A stretch of 64,000 nucleotides of DNA from Novosphingobium pokkalii (GTDB lineage Bacteria > Pseudomonadota > Alphaproteobacteria > Sphingomonadales > Sphingomonadaceae), in the NCBI RefSeq assembly GCF_014652855.1, contig NZ_BMZP01000002.1, forward strand, positions 62,001-126,000, in the 5' to 3' direction. Shown here piece after piece: positions 34,105 through 42,854 of the stretch (positions are counted from its first letter, which is position 1; each line of letters starts with the position of its first letter). Both the position numbers and the translations under genes were made by a program. The notes beneath the pieces were generated by a model that was given only the letters and a program-made list of their open reading frames with translations, did no database searches and was not told the origin of the DNA.

Positions 34105-35321
34105 CCGAAAATCCTCAAGGTTCGCTCGATGCCCCGCACCAGGGCGGCAACATCGCTTTCATCGCTATAGACGCCAAAGCTGGCACGGGCGGTGGCTGGC
34201 ACGCCCAGATGCTCCATCAGCGGCTGGGCGCAGTGGTGCCCGGCGCGGATGGCCACGCCTTCCTCGTCCAATATGGTGCCAAGGTCGTGCGGATGCACCC
34301 CATCGATCACGAAACTGACGGCGCCCACGGCATCGTCCGGCCCGAACAGGCGCACCGCATTGAACCCGCGCAGCGCCTCGCGCGTGGCGCGCACCAGCGC
34401 GGTCTCGTGCGCGTGGATCGCCGCCAGGCCCAGGCCCTGCACATAGTCCACCGCCACGCCCAGGCCGATCGCCTCGACAATCGCGGGGGTGCCGGCCTCG
34501 AACCGCTGCGGCGCGGGGGCAAAGGTCGTGCCGGCGAACGAGACGCGATCGATCATCGCGCCGCCACCCTGCCAAGGCGGCATGGCATCGAGCAGGTCCG
34601 CCTTGGCATAGAGCGCGCCGATGCCGGTCGGGCCATAGAGCTTGTGGCCCGAGAACGCATAGAAATCGACGTCGAGCGCTTTCACGTCTACCGCCAGCCG
34701 GGCCACGGCCTGGCAGCCATCGAGCAGCACTTTGGCGCCGACGCTGCGGGCCAGCGCCACGGCGCGCCGCGCATCGAGCACGCTGCCCAGCACGTTGGAA
34801 ACATGGGCGAGCGCCATCAGCTTGTGCGCCGGGGTCAGCATCGCTTCGGCGGCATCGAGATCGATCCGGCCGTCCTCGGTCAGCGGGCAGACATCGATGG
34901 CGATGCCCGTGCGCTGCGCCAGCAATTGCCAGGGCACGATGTTGGAATGGTGCTCCAGCATCGACAGCAACACGCGGTCCCCGGCCTTGAGATTGGCCAG
35001 GCCCCAGGTCTGCGCCACCAGGTTGATCGCCTCGGTCGCGCCGCGCGTGAACACGATCTCGCCTTCGCTGGCGCCGATCAGGCCGGCCACCTTGCGCCGC
35101 GCGGCTTCAAAGCCCAGCGTCATGTCGGCCGAGCGGGTGTAGACCCCGCGATGCACGGTGGCATAGTCCGTGCCGATGGCGCGGGTCACGGCATCGATCA
35201 CCACTTGCGGCTTCTGCGCGGTAGCGCCGGTATCGAGGTAATGCCAGCGCGTGCCGTCAGGGTTGACCAGCCCCGGCCATTCGCTCGCCTGGGTCAAAGG
35301 AGCGGAAACGAGCGTACTCAC
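34101..35321 (-). CDS. sufS: Cysteine desulfurase SufS
   Basis: PLP enzyme of 406 residues that takes sulfur from cysteine for Fe-S cluster building. The PLP-lysine is in FSGHKLYGPTG, and the persulfide cysteine is in IRAGHHCAQPLM, the group II (SufS) form. EHHSNIVPWQ and the N-terminal YLDTGATAQKP are further family marks. It begins at GTG 35321, which overlaps the sufD stop as GTGA. No sufE gene is seen in this operon, so another sulfur relay must exist or lie elsewhere. Confidence 0.96.
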   Translation of the reverse strand: MSTLVSAPLTQASEWPGLVNPDGTRWHYLDTGATAQKPQVVIDAVTRAIGTDYATVHRGVYTRSADMTLGFEAARRKVAGLIGASEGEIVFTRGATEAINLVAQTWGLANLKAGDRVLLSMLEHHSNIVPWQLLAQRTGIAIDVCPLTEDGRIDLDAAEAMLTPAHKLMALAHVSNVLGSVLDARRAVALARSVGAKVLLDGCQAVARLAVDVKALDVDFYAFSGHKLYGPTGIGALYAKADLLDAMPPWQGGGAMIDRVSFAGTTFAPAPQRFEAGTPAIVEAIGLGVAVDYVQGLGLAAIHAHETALVRATREALRGFNAVRLFGPDDAVGAVSFVIDGVHPHDLGTILDEEGVAIRAGHHCAQPLMEHLGVPATARASFGVYSDESDVAALVRGIERTLRIFG

Positions 35322-36055
35322 AGCAGCCCTCCCAGCGCTTGGAGCGCGGCTTGGGTGAGCACCTCTTCCTCGGGCGCATCGACAAAGGCTTCGGCGATGA
35401 AAGCCTGAAGCATCAGCTTCTTGGCCTCGGCCGGCGGCAGCCCGCGCGATTGCAGGTAGAACAGGCCCTGCGCGTCCAGCTCGCCCACGGCGCAGCCATG
35501 CGCGCACTTCACGTCGTCGGCATAGATTTCCAGCTCGGGCCGGGCGTTGGCCGTGGCGGTGCGATCGAGCAGCATGGCGCGGATCGACTGTTCGCCATCG
35601 GTGCCGATCGCGCCGCGGTTCACCACCACGCGGCCCAAGTACGTGCCGGTCGCATGGCCGGCGAGCACGGAGCGGACGACCTGGCTGGACTGCGCGTCCG
35701 GCTCGGCGTGGATCACTTCCGTGACGATTTCCAGCGTCTGGTCGCCGCCGCCAAGCTGCGCCGCGCCCAGGTGGAACTTTGCCCCCTTGGCCAGCCGCAC
35801 GGTCACCGCGATGCGGCCATAGGCGCCACCGGCGTTGAGCAGGCGCAGGTCATAGCTGGCGCCCTCGCCCAGCGTGATCGCCAGGTCGCGCGCCGCCGGA
35901 GCATCGCCCGCCAGCACCACCGACAGGCTGCCGCTCTCGCCCGCCGCCACGTCCACCGCTTCAGCCGGCAGGGGCCAGAGCATGGCGAGCGCGGCAAGGT
36001 CCGCATAGCGGAACGCCTCGTCCGCCTTCGTGGGAAGGAGCGCAGCGGTGGTCAC
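35318..36055 (-). CDS. sufD: Fe-S scaffold complex subunit SufD
   Basis: Subunit of 245 residues, much shorter than the roughly 420 of E. coli SufD but with the same C-terminal half: RAMLLDRTATANARPELEIY, then VKCAHGCAVGELD, the conserved histidine and cysteine region at the SufB-SufD interface, and YLQSRGLPPAEAKKLML. The N-terminal helical domain is largely missing, which appears to be the norm in this bacterial group. It starts at GTG 36055, overlapping the sufC stop as GTGA. Confidence 0.93.
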   Translation of the reverse strand: MTTAALLPTKADEAFRYADLAALAMLWPLPAEAVDVAAGESGSLSVVLAGDAPAARDLAITLGEGASYDLRLLNAGGAYGRIAVTVRLAKGAKFHLGAAQLGGGDQTLEIVTEVIHAEPDAQSSQVVRSVLAGHATGTYLGRVVVNRGAIGTDGEQSIRAMLLDRTATANARPELEIYADDVKCAHGCAVGELDAQGLFYLQSRGLPPAEAKKLMLQAFIAEAFVDAPEEEVLTQAALQALGGLL

Positions 36056-36792
36056 GCCACCGCCTCGTAACCATGCTGTTCGAGTTCGAGCGCCAGTTCC
36101 GGCCCGCCCGAGCGGACGATGCGCCCGCCCGCCAGCACGTGGACGAAATCGGGCTTCACGTAATCGAGCAGGCGCTGATAGTGCGTGATCAGCAGCACGG
36201 CCTTGTCGGGCCGGCGCATGATCGCGTTGATCCCCTCGCCGCAAATGCGCAGCGCGTCGATGTCCAGGCCCGAATCGGTTTCATCCAGGATCGCCAGCTT
36301 GGGATCGAGAATGCCCATCTGGACCATTTCCGCACGCTTCTTCTCGCCGCCGGAAAAGCCCACGTTCACCGGGCGCTTGAGCATGTCCATGTCCATGCGC
36401 AAAAGGTCCGCCTTCTCGCGCGCCAGCTTGAGGAAGGCAGCGCCCGACAGCGGTTCCTCGCCGCGCTGCTTGCGCTGGGCGTTCAGCGCCTCGCGCAGGA
36501 ACTGCACGTTGGACACGCCGGGGATTTCCACCGGATACTGGAAGCCCAGGAACAGCCCGGCCGCCGCGCGCTCGTGCGGGTCCATGGCAAGCAGGTCTGC
36601 CCCGTCGAAATCGACAGTGCCACCGGTCACGTCATAGCCGGGGCGGCCGCCCAGGGTATAGGCCAGGGTCGATTTGCCCGCGCCGTTCGGCCCCATGATC
36701 GCGTGGATTTCCCCCGCGTTGATGGTGAGCGAAAGCCCCTTGAGAATGGCCTTGCCGGCGATTTCGTTGGAGAGGTCACTTATCGTCAGCAT
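36052..36792 (-). CDS. sufC: Fe-S assembly ATPase SufC
   Basis: ABC-type ATPase of 246 residues that powers the SufBCD scaffold. Walker A GPNGAGKSTLAYTLGG, the Q-loop FQYPVEIPGV, the SufC signature FSGGEKKRAEMVQM and Walker B AILDETDSGLDIDAL are intact. It is soluble and not part of a transporter. The ATG at 36792 lies inside the 3' end of the preceding unknown gene, a 17-base overlap. Confidence 0.97.
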   Translation of the reverse strand: MLTISDLSNEIAGKAILKGLSLTINAGEIHAIMGPNGAGKSTLAYTLGGRPGYDVTGGTVDFDGADLLAMDPHERAAAGLFLGFQYPVEIPGVSNVQFLREALNAQRKQRGEEPLSGAAFLKLAREKADLLRMDMDMLKRPVNVGFSGGEKKRAEMVQMGILDPKLAILDETDSGLDIDALRICGEGINAIMRRPDKAVLLITHYQRLLDYVKPDFVHVLAGGRIVRSGGPELALELEQHGYEAVA

Positions 36793-37168
36793 TGCGTTTT
36801 CCGCTCGAGCAATTGGCAAGGAAGTCGGCGCGAACCTCGTCGAACAGGTCGCGCCACGATTTTTCGATGGCCTTCACGTCGTCCAGCTCCTTCTGCCGGG
36901 CGTCGATCTGGGCCAGGGCATTGGCTGTCGTTGCCGCGCCGCTGGAACTGGGCGTACCGGCAATCTGCGCATCGAGCAGCGTGGCGCGTTCCTGCGCGAT
37001 CGCGCGCTGCTCGGCATAGACGGCGGCGGCAAACTGCGTGCGGCGGTGCGGCTCGTCGGTGGCCATGGCGCGCATCGCTTGCTTGTCGCAGGCCTTGACC
37101 GCAGCCAGCGCCGGGGCGCTGTCGGGCGCGGTCCCCGTCGCCAGGGCCATGGCGATCAGCGCGATCAT
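36776..37168 (-). CDS. Small exported protein of unknown function in the suf operon
   Basis: Protein of 130 residues that I do not recognise. Its N-terminus ([15 protein letters not shown]) reads as a short signal peptide. The mature part is helical and charged, with two cysteines (in VKACDKQAM and ANCSSG) and a likely coiled region through [20 protein letters not shown]. It overlaps sufB by four bases at its start and sufC by 17 at its end, so it is translated with them. A periplasmic product inside a cytosolic Fe-S operon is unexpected. Confidence 0.75.
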   Translation of the reverse strand: MIALIAMALATGTAPDSAPALAAVKACDKQAMRAMATDEPHRRTQFAAAVYAEQRAIAQERATLLDAQIAGTPSSSGAATTANALAQIDARQKELDDVKAIEKSWRDLFDEVRADFLANCSSGKRNADDK

Positions 37169-38658
37169 CCCACGCTGCCTTCCAGGCTGATGCCCAAGAG
37201 CTTCTGCGCTTCCACCGCGAATTCCATCGGCAACTGCTGCAAGACTTCCTTGGCAAAGCCGTTGACGATCAGGGCCACGGCCTGCTCCTGGTCCAGCCCG
37301 CGCTGCATGGCATAGAACAACTGGTCATCGCTGATCTTGCTGGTGGTCGCCTCGTGCTCGATCGTGGCCGAAGGGTTCTTCACCTCGATATAGGGCACAG
37401 TATGGGCGCCACAGTCCCCGCCCAGCAGCAGGCTGTCGCACTGCGTGAAATTGCGCACGCCCTCGGCCTGCGGGGCCACGCGCACCAGCCCGCGATAGGT
37501 GTTGTTGGACTTGCCCGCGCTGATCCCCTTGGACACGATGGTCGAGCGGCTGCGCTTGCCGTTGTGGATCATCTTGGTGCCGGTATCGGCCTGCTGGTAA
37601 TTGTTGGTGACGGCCACGGAATAGAATTCGCCCACCGAATCCTCGCCGTTCAGCACGCAACTGGGATACTTCCACGTCACGGCCGAGCCGGTTTCCACCT
37701 GCGTCCACGAAACCTTGGACCGCGCACCCTGGCACAGCGCGCGCTTGGTGACGAAGTTGTAGATGCCGCCCTTGCCCTGCGCATCGCCGGGATACCAGTT
37801 CTGCACGGTGGAATACTTGATTTCCGCGTCATCGAGCGCGACCAGTTCGACCACGGCGGCGTGAAGCTGGTTCTCGTCGCGCTGCGGCGCGGTGCAACCT
37901 TCGAGATACGAAACGTAAGCGCCCTTGTCGGCCACGATCAGAGTGCGCTCGAACTGCCCGGTGTTTTCCGCGTTGATGCGGAAATAGGTGGACAGCTCCA
38001 TCGGGCAGCGCACGCCCTCGGGAATGTAGACAAACGTGCCGTCGGAAAAGACCGCGCAGTTGAGCGCGGCAAAGAAGTTGTCGTGCATCGGCACGACCTT
38101 GCCCAGCCAGCGCTTGACCAGATCGGGGTATTCGCGGATCGCCTCGCTGATCGAGCGGAAGATCACGCCCGCCGCTTCCAGTTCCTTGCGGAACGTGGTG
38201 GCCACCGAAACGCTGTCGAACACCGCGTCGACCGCCACCTTGCGCGCGCCTTCCACCCCGGCGAGCACTTCCTGCTCGGCCAGGGGAATGCCCAGCTTTT
38301 CATAGACGCGCAGGATCTCCGGATCGACTTCGTCCAGAGACTTGGGGCCGTCCTTCTTCTTGGGCGCGGCCCAGTAATAGGCCTCCTGATAGTCGATCGG
38401 CGGAATGTTCAGCTTGGCCCAGTCGGGCATCGGCATGGTCTGCCACAGGCGATAGGCCTTGAGCCGCCATTCCAGCATCCATTCCGGCTCGTCCTTCTTG
38501 GCCGAAATGAAGCGCACGGTGTCTTCGGACAGGCCCTTGGGGCCATATTCCTGCTCGATATCGGCCACCCAGCCGTGTTCGTATTCGGCCACGCGGGCGG
38601 CCGCGTCGCGCGCCGCCTGGTCCTTAACCGGCGTGTCGTTCAGGGTTTCATCGGTCAT
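37165..38658 (-). CDS. sufB: Fe-S scaffold complex subunit SufB
   Basis: Core scaffold protein of 497 residues on which clusters are assembled. The family segments [41 protein letters not shown] with a key cysteine, [20 protein letters not shown], and a C-terminal [17 protein letters not shown] with the cluster-site cysteine are all present. Its ATG overlaps the regulator gene's stop. It heads the structural genes of the suf operon. Confidence 0.97.
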   Translation of the reverse strand: MTDETLNDTPVKDQAARDAAARVAEYEHGWVADIEQEYGPKGLSEDTVRFISAKKDEPEWMLEWRLKAYRLWQTMPMPDWAKLNIPPIDYQEAYYWAAPKKKDGPKSLDEVDPEILRVYEKLGIPLAEQEVLAGVEGARKVAVDAVFDSVSVATTFRKELEAAGVIFRSISEAIREYPDLVKRWLGKVVPMHDNFFAALNCAVFSDGTFVYIPEGVRCPMELSTYFRINAENTGQFERTLIVADKGAYVSYLEGCTAPQRDENQLHAAVVELVALDDAEIKYSTVQNWYPGDAQGKGGIYNFVTKRALCQGARSKVSWTQVETGSAVTWKYPSCVLNGEDSVGEFYSVAVTNNYQQADTGTKMIHNGKRSRSTIVSKGISAGKSNNTYRGLVRVAPQAEGVRNFTQCDSLLLGGDCGAHTVPYIEVKNPSATIEHEATTSKISDDQLFYAMQRGLDQEQAVALIVNGFAKEVLQQLPMEFAVEAQKLLGISLEGSVG

Positions 38659-39137
38659 GCGGGCAACTCGGCAGGAATGGGAGCAGGGGCGACGGAAAGC
38701 GCCCCATGGAAGGATTGCGCGGGACGGGCAAGCTGTACCAGCGACACGCCGGACAGGGCGCCGCGCAGCGCGGCATCCACGGCGGGCCAGTGCGGGCGCA
38801 CCATGCACGCCCCTTCGAGCGTGCAATCGCCGCGCCCATGCCCGCTGCACGCGGCCATGGCAATCGGCCCTTCCACCGCCTCGATGATATCGGCCAGGCT
38901 GATCGCGGCGGCCGGGCGCGCCAGCTTGAGCCCGCCACGCGCGCCGCGCACGGCCTTGAGCAGCCCGGCGGCCGACATCTTGCTGACCAGCTTCTGTACC
39001 GTAGGCGCGGGCAGGCCGGTTTCGGCGGCGAGCTGCTGGGCCGAAAGCAGCGGGCGATCGGCCGTATGGCAGCCGCAATGGCGCGCGGCGGCGCACATCA
39101 TGACAACGGCATAGTCTGCCATGCTCGACAATCGCAT
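38655..39137 (-). CDS. Rrf2-family Fe-S regulator of the suf operon
   Basis: Winged-helix regulator of 160 residues of the Rrf2/IscR/SufR type. The helix-turn-helix lies at about residues 25-55 ([20 protein letters not shown]), and the wing is [11 protein letters not shown] cysteine group [15 protein letters not shown] is placed like the cluster ligands of IscR, so it probably senses cluster supply and represses the operon. It is the first gene of the operon and overlaps sufB by ATGA, giving direct autoregulation. ATG 39137 is chosen; an upstream TTG adds five residues. Confidence 0.93.
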   Translation of the reverse strand: MRLSSMADYAVVMMCAAARHCGCHTADRPLLSAQQLAAETGLPAPTVQKLVSKMSAAGLLKAVRGARGGLKLARPAAAISLADIIEAVEGPIAMAACSGHGRGDCTLEGACMVRPHWPAVDAALRGALSGVSLVQLARPAQSFHGALSVAPAPIPAELPA

Positions 39138-39191
39138 CGCACCTGCTCGCAACCGGAAGGGGCGGCCGGATCGGGCAGAACGCCAAATCAG

Positions 39192-39236
39192 ACCGAATCG
39201 CTCCGGTTATCTAGGCGCAGTCCCCCGGTGTTGCAA
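39192..39236 (-). promoter_or_regulatory. Promoter and possible operator of the suf operon
   Basis: On the minus strand TTGCAA (39236-39231) and TAGATA (39213-39208) are separated by exactly 17 bases, a good sigma-70-type promoter with a start near 39200. Just after the -10 box, ACCGGAGCGATTCGGT (39207-39192) has ACCG/CGGT symmetry and is a candidate Rrf2-family operator. Confidence 0.7.
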
Positions 39237-39282
39237 GGCATGGGCTGGACAGCGCTGGCGGCAGGAAAAAGCTGGCCGCTGC

Positions 39283-39320
39283 GGGCGCGGCTTGGCATAG
39301 GGGGCGCGGCTTGGCATAGG
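39283..39320. repeat. 19-bp tandem duplication
   Basis: GGGCGCGGCTTGGCATAGG occurs twice in direct succession (39283-39301 and 39302-39320), with a partial third start. It lies 40 bases upstream of the sterol-desaturase-like gene, in the 220-base gap divergent from the suf operon. Confidence 0.9.
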
Positions 39321-39360
39321 GCGCGACGGGGCGCACCGGGTTGCGCCGAACGGGAAAAGC

Positions 39361-40104
39361 ATGACCAGTCCAACGCTTGCCGCGCTGCTGCTGTCGGCGC
39401 TTGCCATGACCGCGATCGTCGCGGTGCGCTATGTGGCGGCCAGCGGCCTGTTCGCCTGGCTCACGCAGCGGCGCCTGCCGGGCCACTATGCCGGGCTGGA
39501 CGCGCAGATCCGCCGCGAGATCGGCTGGAGCCTGGCTTCGGCGGCGATCTATGGCGTGCCCGCCGGGATCATCGCCTGGGGCTGGCAACAACACGGCTGG
39601 ACGCGGATCTATGCCGATCCCCATGCCTGGCCGCTGTGGTGGATGCCGGCCTCGGTGCTGGTCTACCTGTTCGCGCACGATACCTGGTTCTACTGGACGC
39701 ATCGCTGGATGCATCGCCCGCGCGTGTTCCGCGCCGTGCATGCCATCCACCATGCCAGCCGCCCGCCCACGGCCTGGGCAGCGATGAACTTTCACCCCAT
39801 CGAAGCGGCCGTGGTCGGCCTGTTCATTCCCGCGCTGGTCTTCGTGGTGCCGATCCAGGCGGGCATGCTCGCCGTGGTGCTGATGATCATGACCGTGATG
39901 GGCGTGACCAACCACATGGGCTGGGAGATCTTTCCGGCCTGGCTGGTTCATTCCCGGGCAGGGAACTGGCTGATAACAGCCAGCCATCATCATCAGCATC
40001 ACGAGCGGTATCGGTGCAACTACGGCCTCTATTTTCGCGTTTGGGATCGACTCTGCGGCACGGACGCGGGCTTGGCGGCATGGCAGCGGCGCCGATCGGC
40101 ATGA
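39361..40104 (+). CDS. Sterol desaturase/fatty acid hydroxylase family protein
   Basis: Integral membrane di-iron protein of 247 residues with four or five helices. The three histidine boxes are HDTWFYWTHRWMH, HAIHH and HHHQHHERY, with an extra GVTNHMGWEIF, the arrangement of the ERG3/ERG25-type hydroxylases. Bacterial members hydroxylate fatty acids, carotenoids or hopanoid-like lipids. The target is unknown. It is preceded by GGGAAAAGC and coupled by ATGA to the DUF2141 gene. Confidence 0.9.
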   Translation: MTSPTLAALLLSALAMTAIVAVRYVAASGLFAWLTQRRLPGHYAGLDAQIRREIGWSLASAAIYGVPAGIIAWGWQQHGWTRIYADPHAWPLWWMPASVLVYLFAHDTWFYWTHRWMHRPRVFRAVHAIHHASRPPTAWAAMNFHPIEAAVVGLFIPALVFVVPIQAGMLAVVLMIMTVMGVTNHMGWEIFPAWLVHSRAGNWLITASHHHQHHERYRCNYGLYFRVWDRLCGTDAGLAAWQRRRSA

Positions 40105-40565
40105 AGCGGCCATCGGGCATGAACCGAGCAGCGATTCGGCTGGCCGCGCTGGGCACGCTGGCGCTCACCCAGGGCGGCGCCGTGCTGCCCCAGCGCACCA
40201 CCGTGCTGGTCGACGTGGTCGGGCTGCGTTCGCACAAGGGGCTGATCCAGGCATGCCTCACCGCCGATCCGGTGACCTTTCCCGATTGCGAGAAAGACCC
40301 CCAGGCCCTGCACCAGACCGTGCCCGCCGCCAGCAACGACGTGATCGCGTTCCAGCACGTGCTGCCCGGCCGCTATGCCGTGGCGCTGTTCCACGATGAA
40401 AACGCCAATGGCCGGATGGACAAGATGCTGATGATGCCGCGCGAGGGCTTCGGCTTTTCGCGCGATGCGCCGATCCGCTTTGGCCCGCCGCGCTTTTCCG
40501 CCGCCGCCTTTACCCTGGGCGAAACCCAACTGACCACCTCGATCCGCATGCGCTACCTGCTTTGA
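40101..40565 (+). CDS. DUF2141 domain protein, exported
   Basis: Protein of 154 residues. A signal peptide lies within the first 30 residues (AAIRLAALGTLALTQGGA). The mature part matches DUF2141 (PF09912): GLIQACLTAD, a central GRYAVALFHDENANGRMDK and MMPREGFGFSRDAP. The HDEN(x)NGxxD segment looks like a calcium loop. The function is unknown; in sphingomonads it often sits near lipid or carotenoid genes. It overlaps the upstream gene by ATGA and the downstream transporter by TTGA, so three genes form one translationally coupled operon. Confidence 0.85.
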   Translation: MKRPSGMNRAAIRLAALGTLALTQGGAVLPQRTTVLVDVVGLRSHKGLIQACLTADPVTFPDCEKDPQALHQTVPAASNDVIAFQHVLPGRYAVALFHDENANGRMDKMLMMPREGFGFSRDAPIRFGPPRFSAAAFTLGETQLTTSIRMRYLL

Positions 40566-41860
40566 ACGCAGCCCCTCCCCTTCCCGCAAAGACCGGCGGC
40601 GCGCTGGCGCCCTTCGGCTATCCCGCGTTCCGCGCGATCTGGACGGCCAACCTGGTGTCCAACCTCGGCTCCACCATCCAGGCCGCCGCCGCCGCCTGGC
40701 TGATGACCGAGTTGACCCGCAGCCATGTGCTGATCGCGCTGGTCCAGGCTTCGTCCACGTTGCCGATCCTGCTGCTTGGCCTGTTTGCCGGGGCAATTGC
40801 CGACAATTTCGACCGTCGCCGGGTGATGCTCTGGGCGCAGAGCGCGATGCTGGTGGTTTCGGCGGTGCTCGCGGTGATGGGCTATCGCGGCATGCTGGGG
40901 CCGGTCTCGCTGCTGATGCTGACGCTGATGGTCGGCATGGGCACGGCGATCAACCAGCCGGCCTGGCAGGCTTCGGTGCGGCTTCAGGTGGGCAAGGCCG
41001 ATCTGCCCCAGGCCATCGCGCTCAACGCCATGTCCGCCAACCTGGCGCGCAGCGCCGGTCCGGCGCTGGGCGGGGTGTTGATCTCGATCCTCAGCGTCAG
41101 CGCCGCCTTTGCCGCCAACGCGCTGAGCTATGTCGGGATGCTGGTGGTGCTGGCGCGCTGGCGACCGGAAGCGCGCGCGCCGCAGCGCCAGCCGATGCTG
41201 CAATCGATCAAGGTGGGCGTGGCGTTCTGCGCCGGTTCGGTGCCGATCCGCAAAGTGCTGTTGCGCGGCGCGATGTTCGGCTTTGGCGCCAGCGCGTTCC
41301 AGGCGCTGATCCCTGCCGTCGCCCACGATACCCTGGCGGGGACGGAGCTGGACTATGGCCTGATCCTCGGCTCGTTCGGCGTCGGCTCGATCGTCAATGC
41401 GCTGTGGGTCACGCGGGCGCGCCGCCGCTTTGGCGCCGAAGTGATCGTTTCGGGCGCGACGCTGGTGTTCATCGGCGCGCTGCTGTTGCTGGCCCACGCC
41501 AGCAGCGTGCCCGCCGCGCTGGCGGCCGGCTTCGTCGCCGGATCGGGCTGGGTCGCGGCGATGACCAGTCTCAACGTGGCGATGCAGTTGCGCTCGCCCG
41601 AGGCGATCCTGGGCCGCTGCCTTTCGCTTTACCAGGCGATCACCTTCGGCTCGATGGCGATCGGCGCCTGGGCCTGGGGCTGGGTGGCCGACCAGCGCGG
41701 CCTGGTCTTCGCGCTCAACGCCGCCGCCGTGTGGCTGGCCGGCAACCTGGTGCTGCGCCTCTTCGTGCCGATGCCCGCGCGCGAGGAAGGCCGCGTCGAC
41801 GCCGTCAGGGAACCCGAACCCCGCCCTTCCACCCGCAAGCCCACCGCTGCCAAAGGTTGA
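40562..41860 (+). CDS. MFS transporter (EntS-like)
   Basis: Transporter of 432 residues with about twelve hydrophobic segments. It has the MFS loop-2/3 motif, here GAIADNFDRRRVMLW, and FAANALSYVGM in mid-protein, typical of the enterobactin-exporter-like group (PF05977). Such proteins export siderophores or drugs, but no siderophore genes are near. The start is a TTG at 40562 overlapping the previous stop codon; no ATG fits before the first helix. The C-terminus is basic and proline-rich. Confidence 0.85.
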   Translation: MNAAPPLPAKTGGALAPFGYPAFRAIWTANLVSNLGSTIQAAAAAWLMTELTRSHVLIALVQASSTLPILLLGLFAGAIADNFDRRRVMLWAQSAMLVVSAVLAVMGYRGMLGPVSLLMLTLMVGMGTAINQPAWQASVRLQVGKADLPQAIALNAMSANLARSAGPALGGVLISILSVSAAFAANALSYVGMLVVLARWRPEARAPQRQPMLQSIKVGVAFCAGSVPIRKVLLRGAMFGFGASAFQALIPAVAHDTLAGTELDYGLILGSFGVGSIVNALWVTRARRRFGAEVIVSGATLVFIGALLLLAHASSVPAALAAGFVAGSGWVAAMTSLNVAMQLRSPEAILGRCLSLYQAITFGSMAIGAWAWGWVADQRGLVFALNAAAVWLAGNLVLRLFVPMPAREEGRVDAVREPEPRPSTRKPTAAKG

Positions 41861-41864
41861 CGCC

Positions 41865-42740
41865 ATGACCGATTCCCGCCCGCTGCGCTCCGCGCTCTAC
41901 ATGCCCGCCAGCAACGACCGCGCGCTGGCCAAGGCGCGCGGCCTCGATTGCGACGCGGTGGTGCTCGATCTGGAAGATGCCGTCGCCCCCGGTTCCAAGG
42001 CCGAGGCGCGCGCGGCGCTGGTGCGCGAGGCGCAGGCCGGCGGCTTTGGCCATCGCCGCCTGGTCGCGCGCATCAACAGCCTGGATGGCCCTTGGGGCCA
42101 CGATGATCTCGCTGCGCTGGCCCAGGCCCCGGTGGAAGCGGTGCTGGCGCCCAAGGTGCAGGACGCGGCCGACGTGATCGCGCTGTCGGGCGCAATGGAC
42201 CGCGCCGGCTTTGCCACGGGCGTGCGCCTGTGGGTGATGATCGAGACGCCGCGCGCCGCGCTGGGCGTGGAACGGATCGCCGATTGCGCCACCACCACGC
42301 GCCTTGCCGGGCTGGTGCTGGGGCTCAACGATCTGGCCAAGGACACCGGCATGGCCCAGGCGCCCGGCCGTGCCGCTTTCGTGCCGCTGCTGGCGCAGAC
42401 CGTGCTGGCCGCGCGGGCCAATGGCCTGGTCGCGCTTGACGGGGTGTGCAACGCGATCGACGACCTTGCCCTGCTGGAGGCCGAATGCGCCCAGGCGCGC
42501 GCTTTCGGCTTTGATGGCAAGACCCTGATCCACCCCGCGCAACTGGCGCCGGCCAATCGCCTGTTCGCCCCCACCGAGGCCGAAGTGGCCGAAGCCGAGG
42601 CGATCGTGGCAGCCTTTGCCGATCCCGCCAACGCCGGTCAGGGCGCGCTGCGCGTCAACGGCAAGATGGCCGAGCGGCTGCATGCCGAGATGGCCGAGCG
42701 GCTTCTGGCCAAGGCCCGCGCGATTGCCGGGCGCGGCTGA
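41865..42740 (+). CDS. CitE-like CoA ester lyase (HpcH/HpaI family)
   Basis: TIM-barrel protein of 291 residues. LRSALYMPASNDRALAKA, VVLDLEDAVAPGSK with the metal-binding glutamate/aspartate pair, WVMIETPRAALG, and FDGKTLIHPAQL near the end are the citrate lyase beta-like marks. Without alpha and gamma subunits it is not citrate lyase; malyl-, citramalyl- or methylmalyl-CoA lyase or thioesterase activity is more likely. It follows the MFS gene by four bases and is probably co-transcribed. Confidence 0.88.
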   Translation: MTDSRPLRSALYMPASNDRALAKARGLDCDAVVLDLEDAVAPGSKAEARAALVREAQAGGFGHRRLVARINSLDGPWGHDDLAALAQAPVEAVLAPKVQDAADVIALSGAMDRAGFATGVRLWVMIETPRAALGVERIADCATTTRLAGLVLGLNDLAKDTGMAQAPGRAAFVPLLAQTVLAARANGLVALDGVCNAIDDLALLEAECAQARAFGFDGKTLIHPAQLAPANRLFAPTEAEVAEAEAIVAAFADPANAGQGALRVNGKMAERLHAEMAERLLAKARAIAGRG

Positions 42741-42854
42741 CCTCGCGCCAGCAACCCACGAAAAGACCGCGAAAATCCGCCGCGCCGGCTTAATCGCTTC
42801 TTCACCATGTTGCGTCAGGATGGGCCGCAAGGAGCGTGACGAAGGGCCTTGGTG

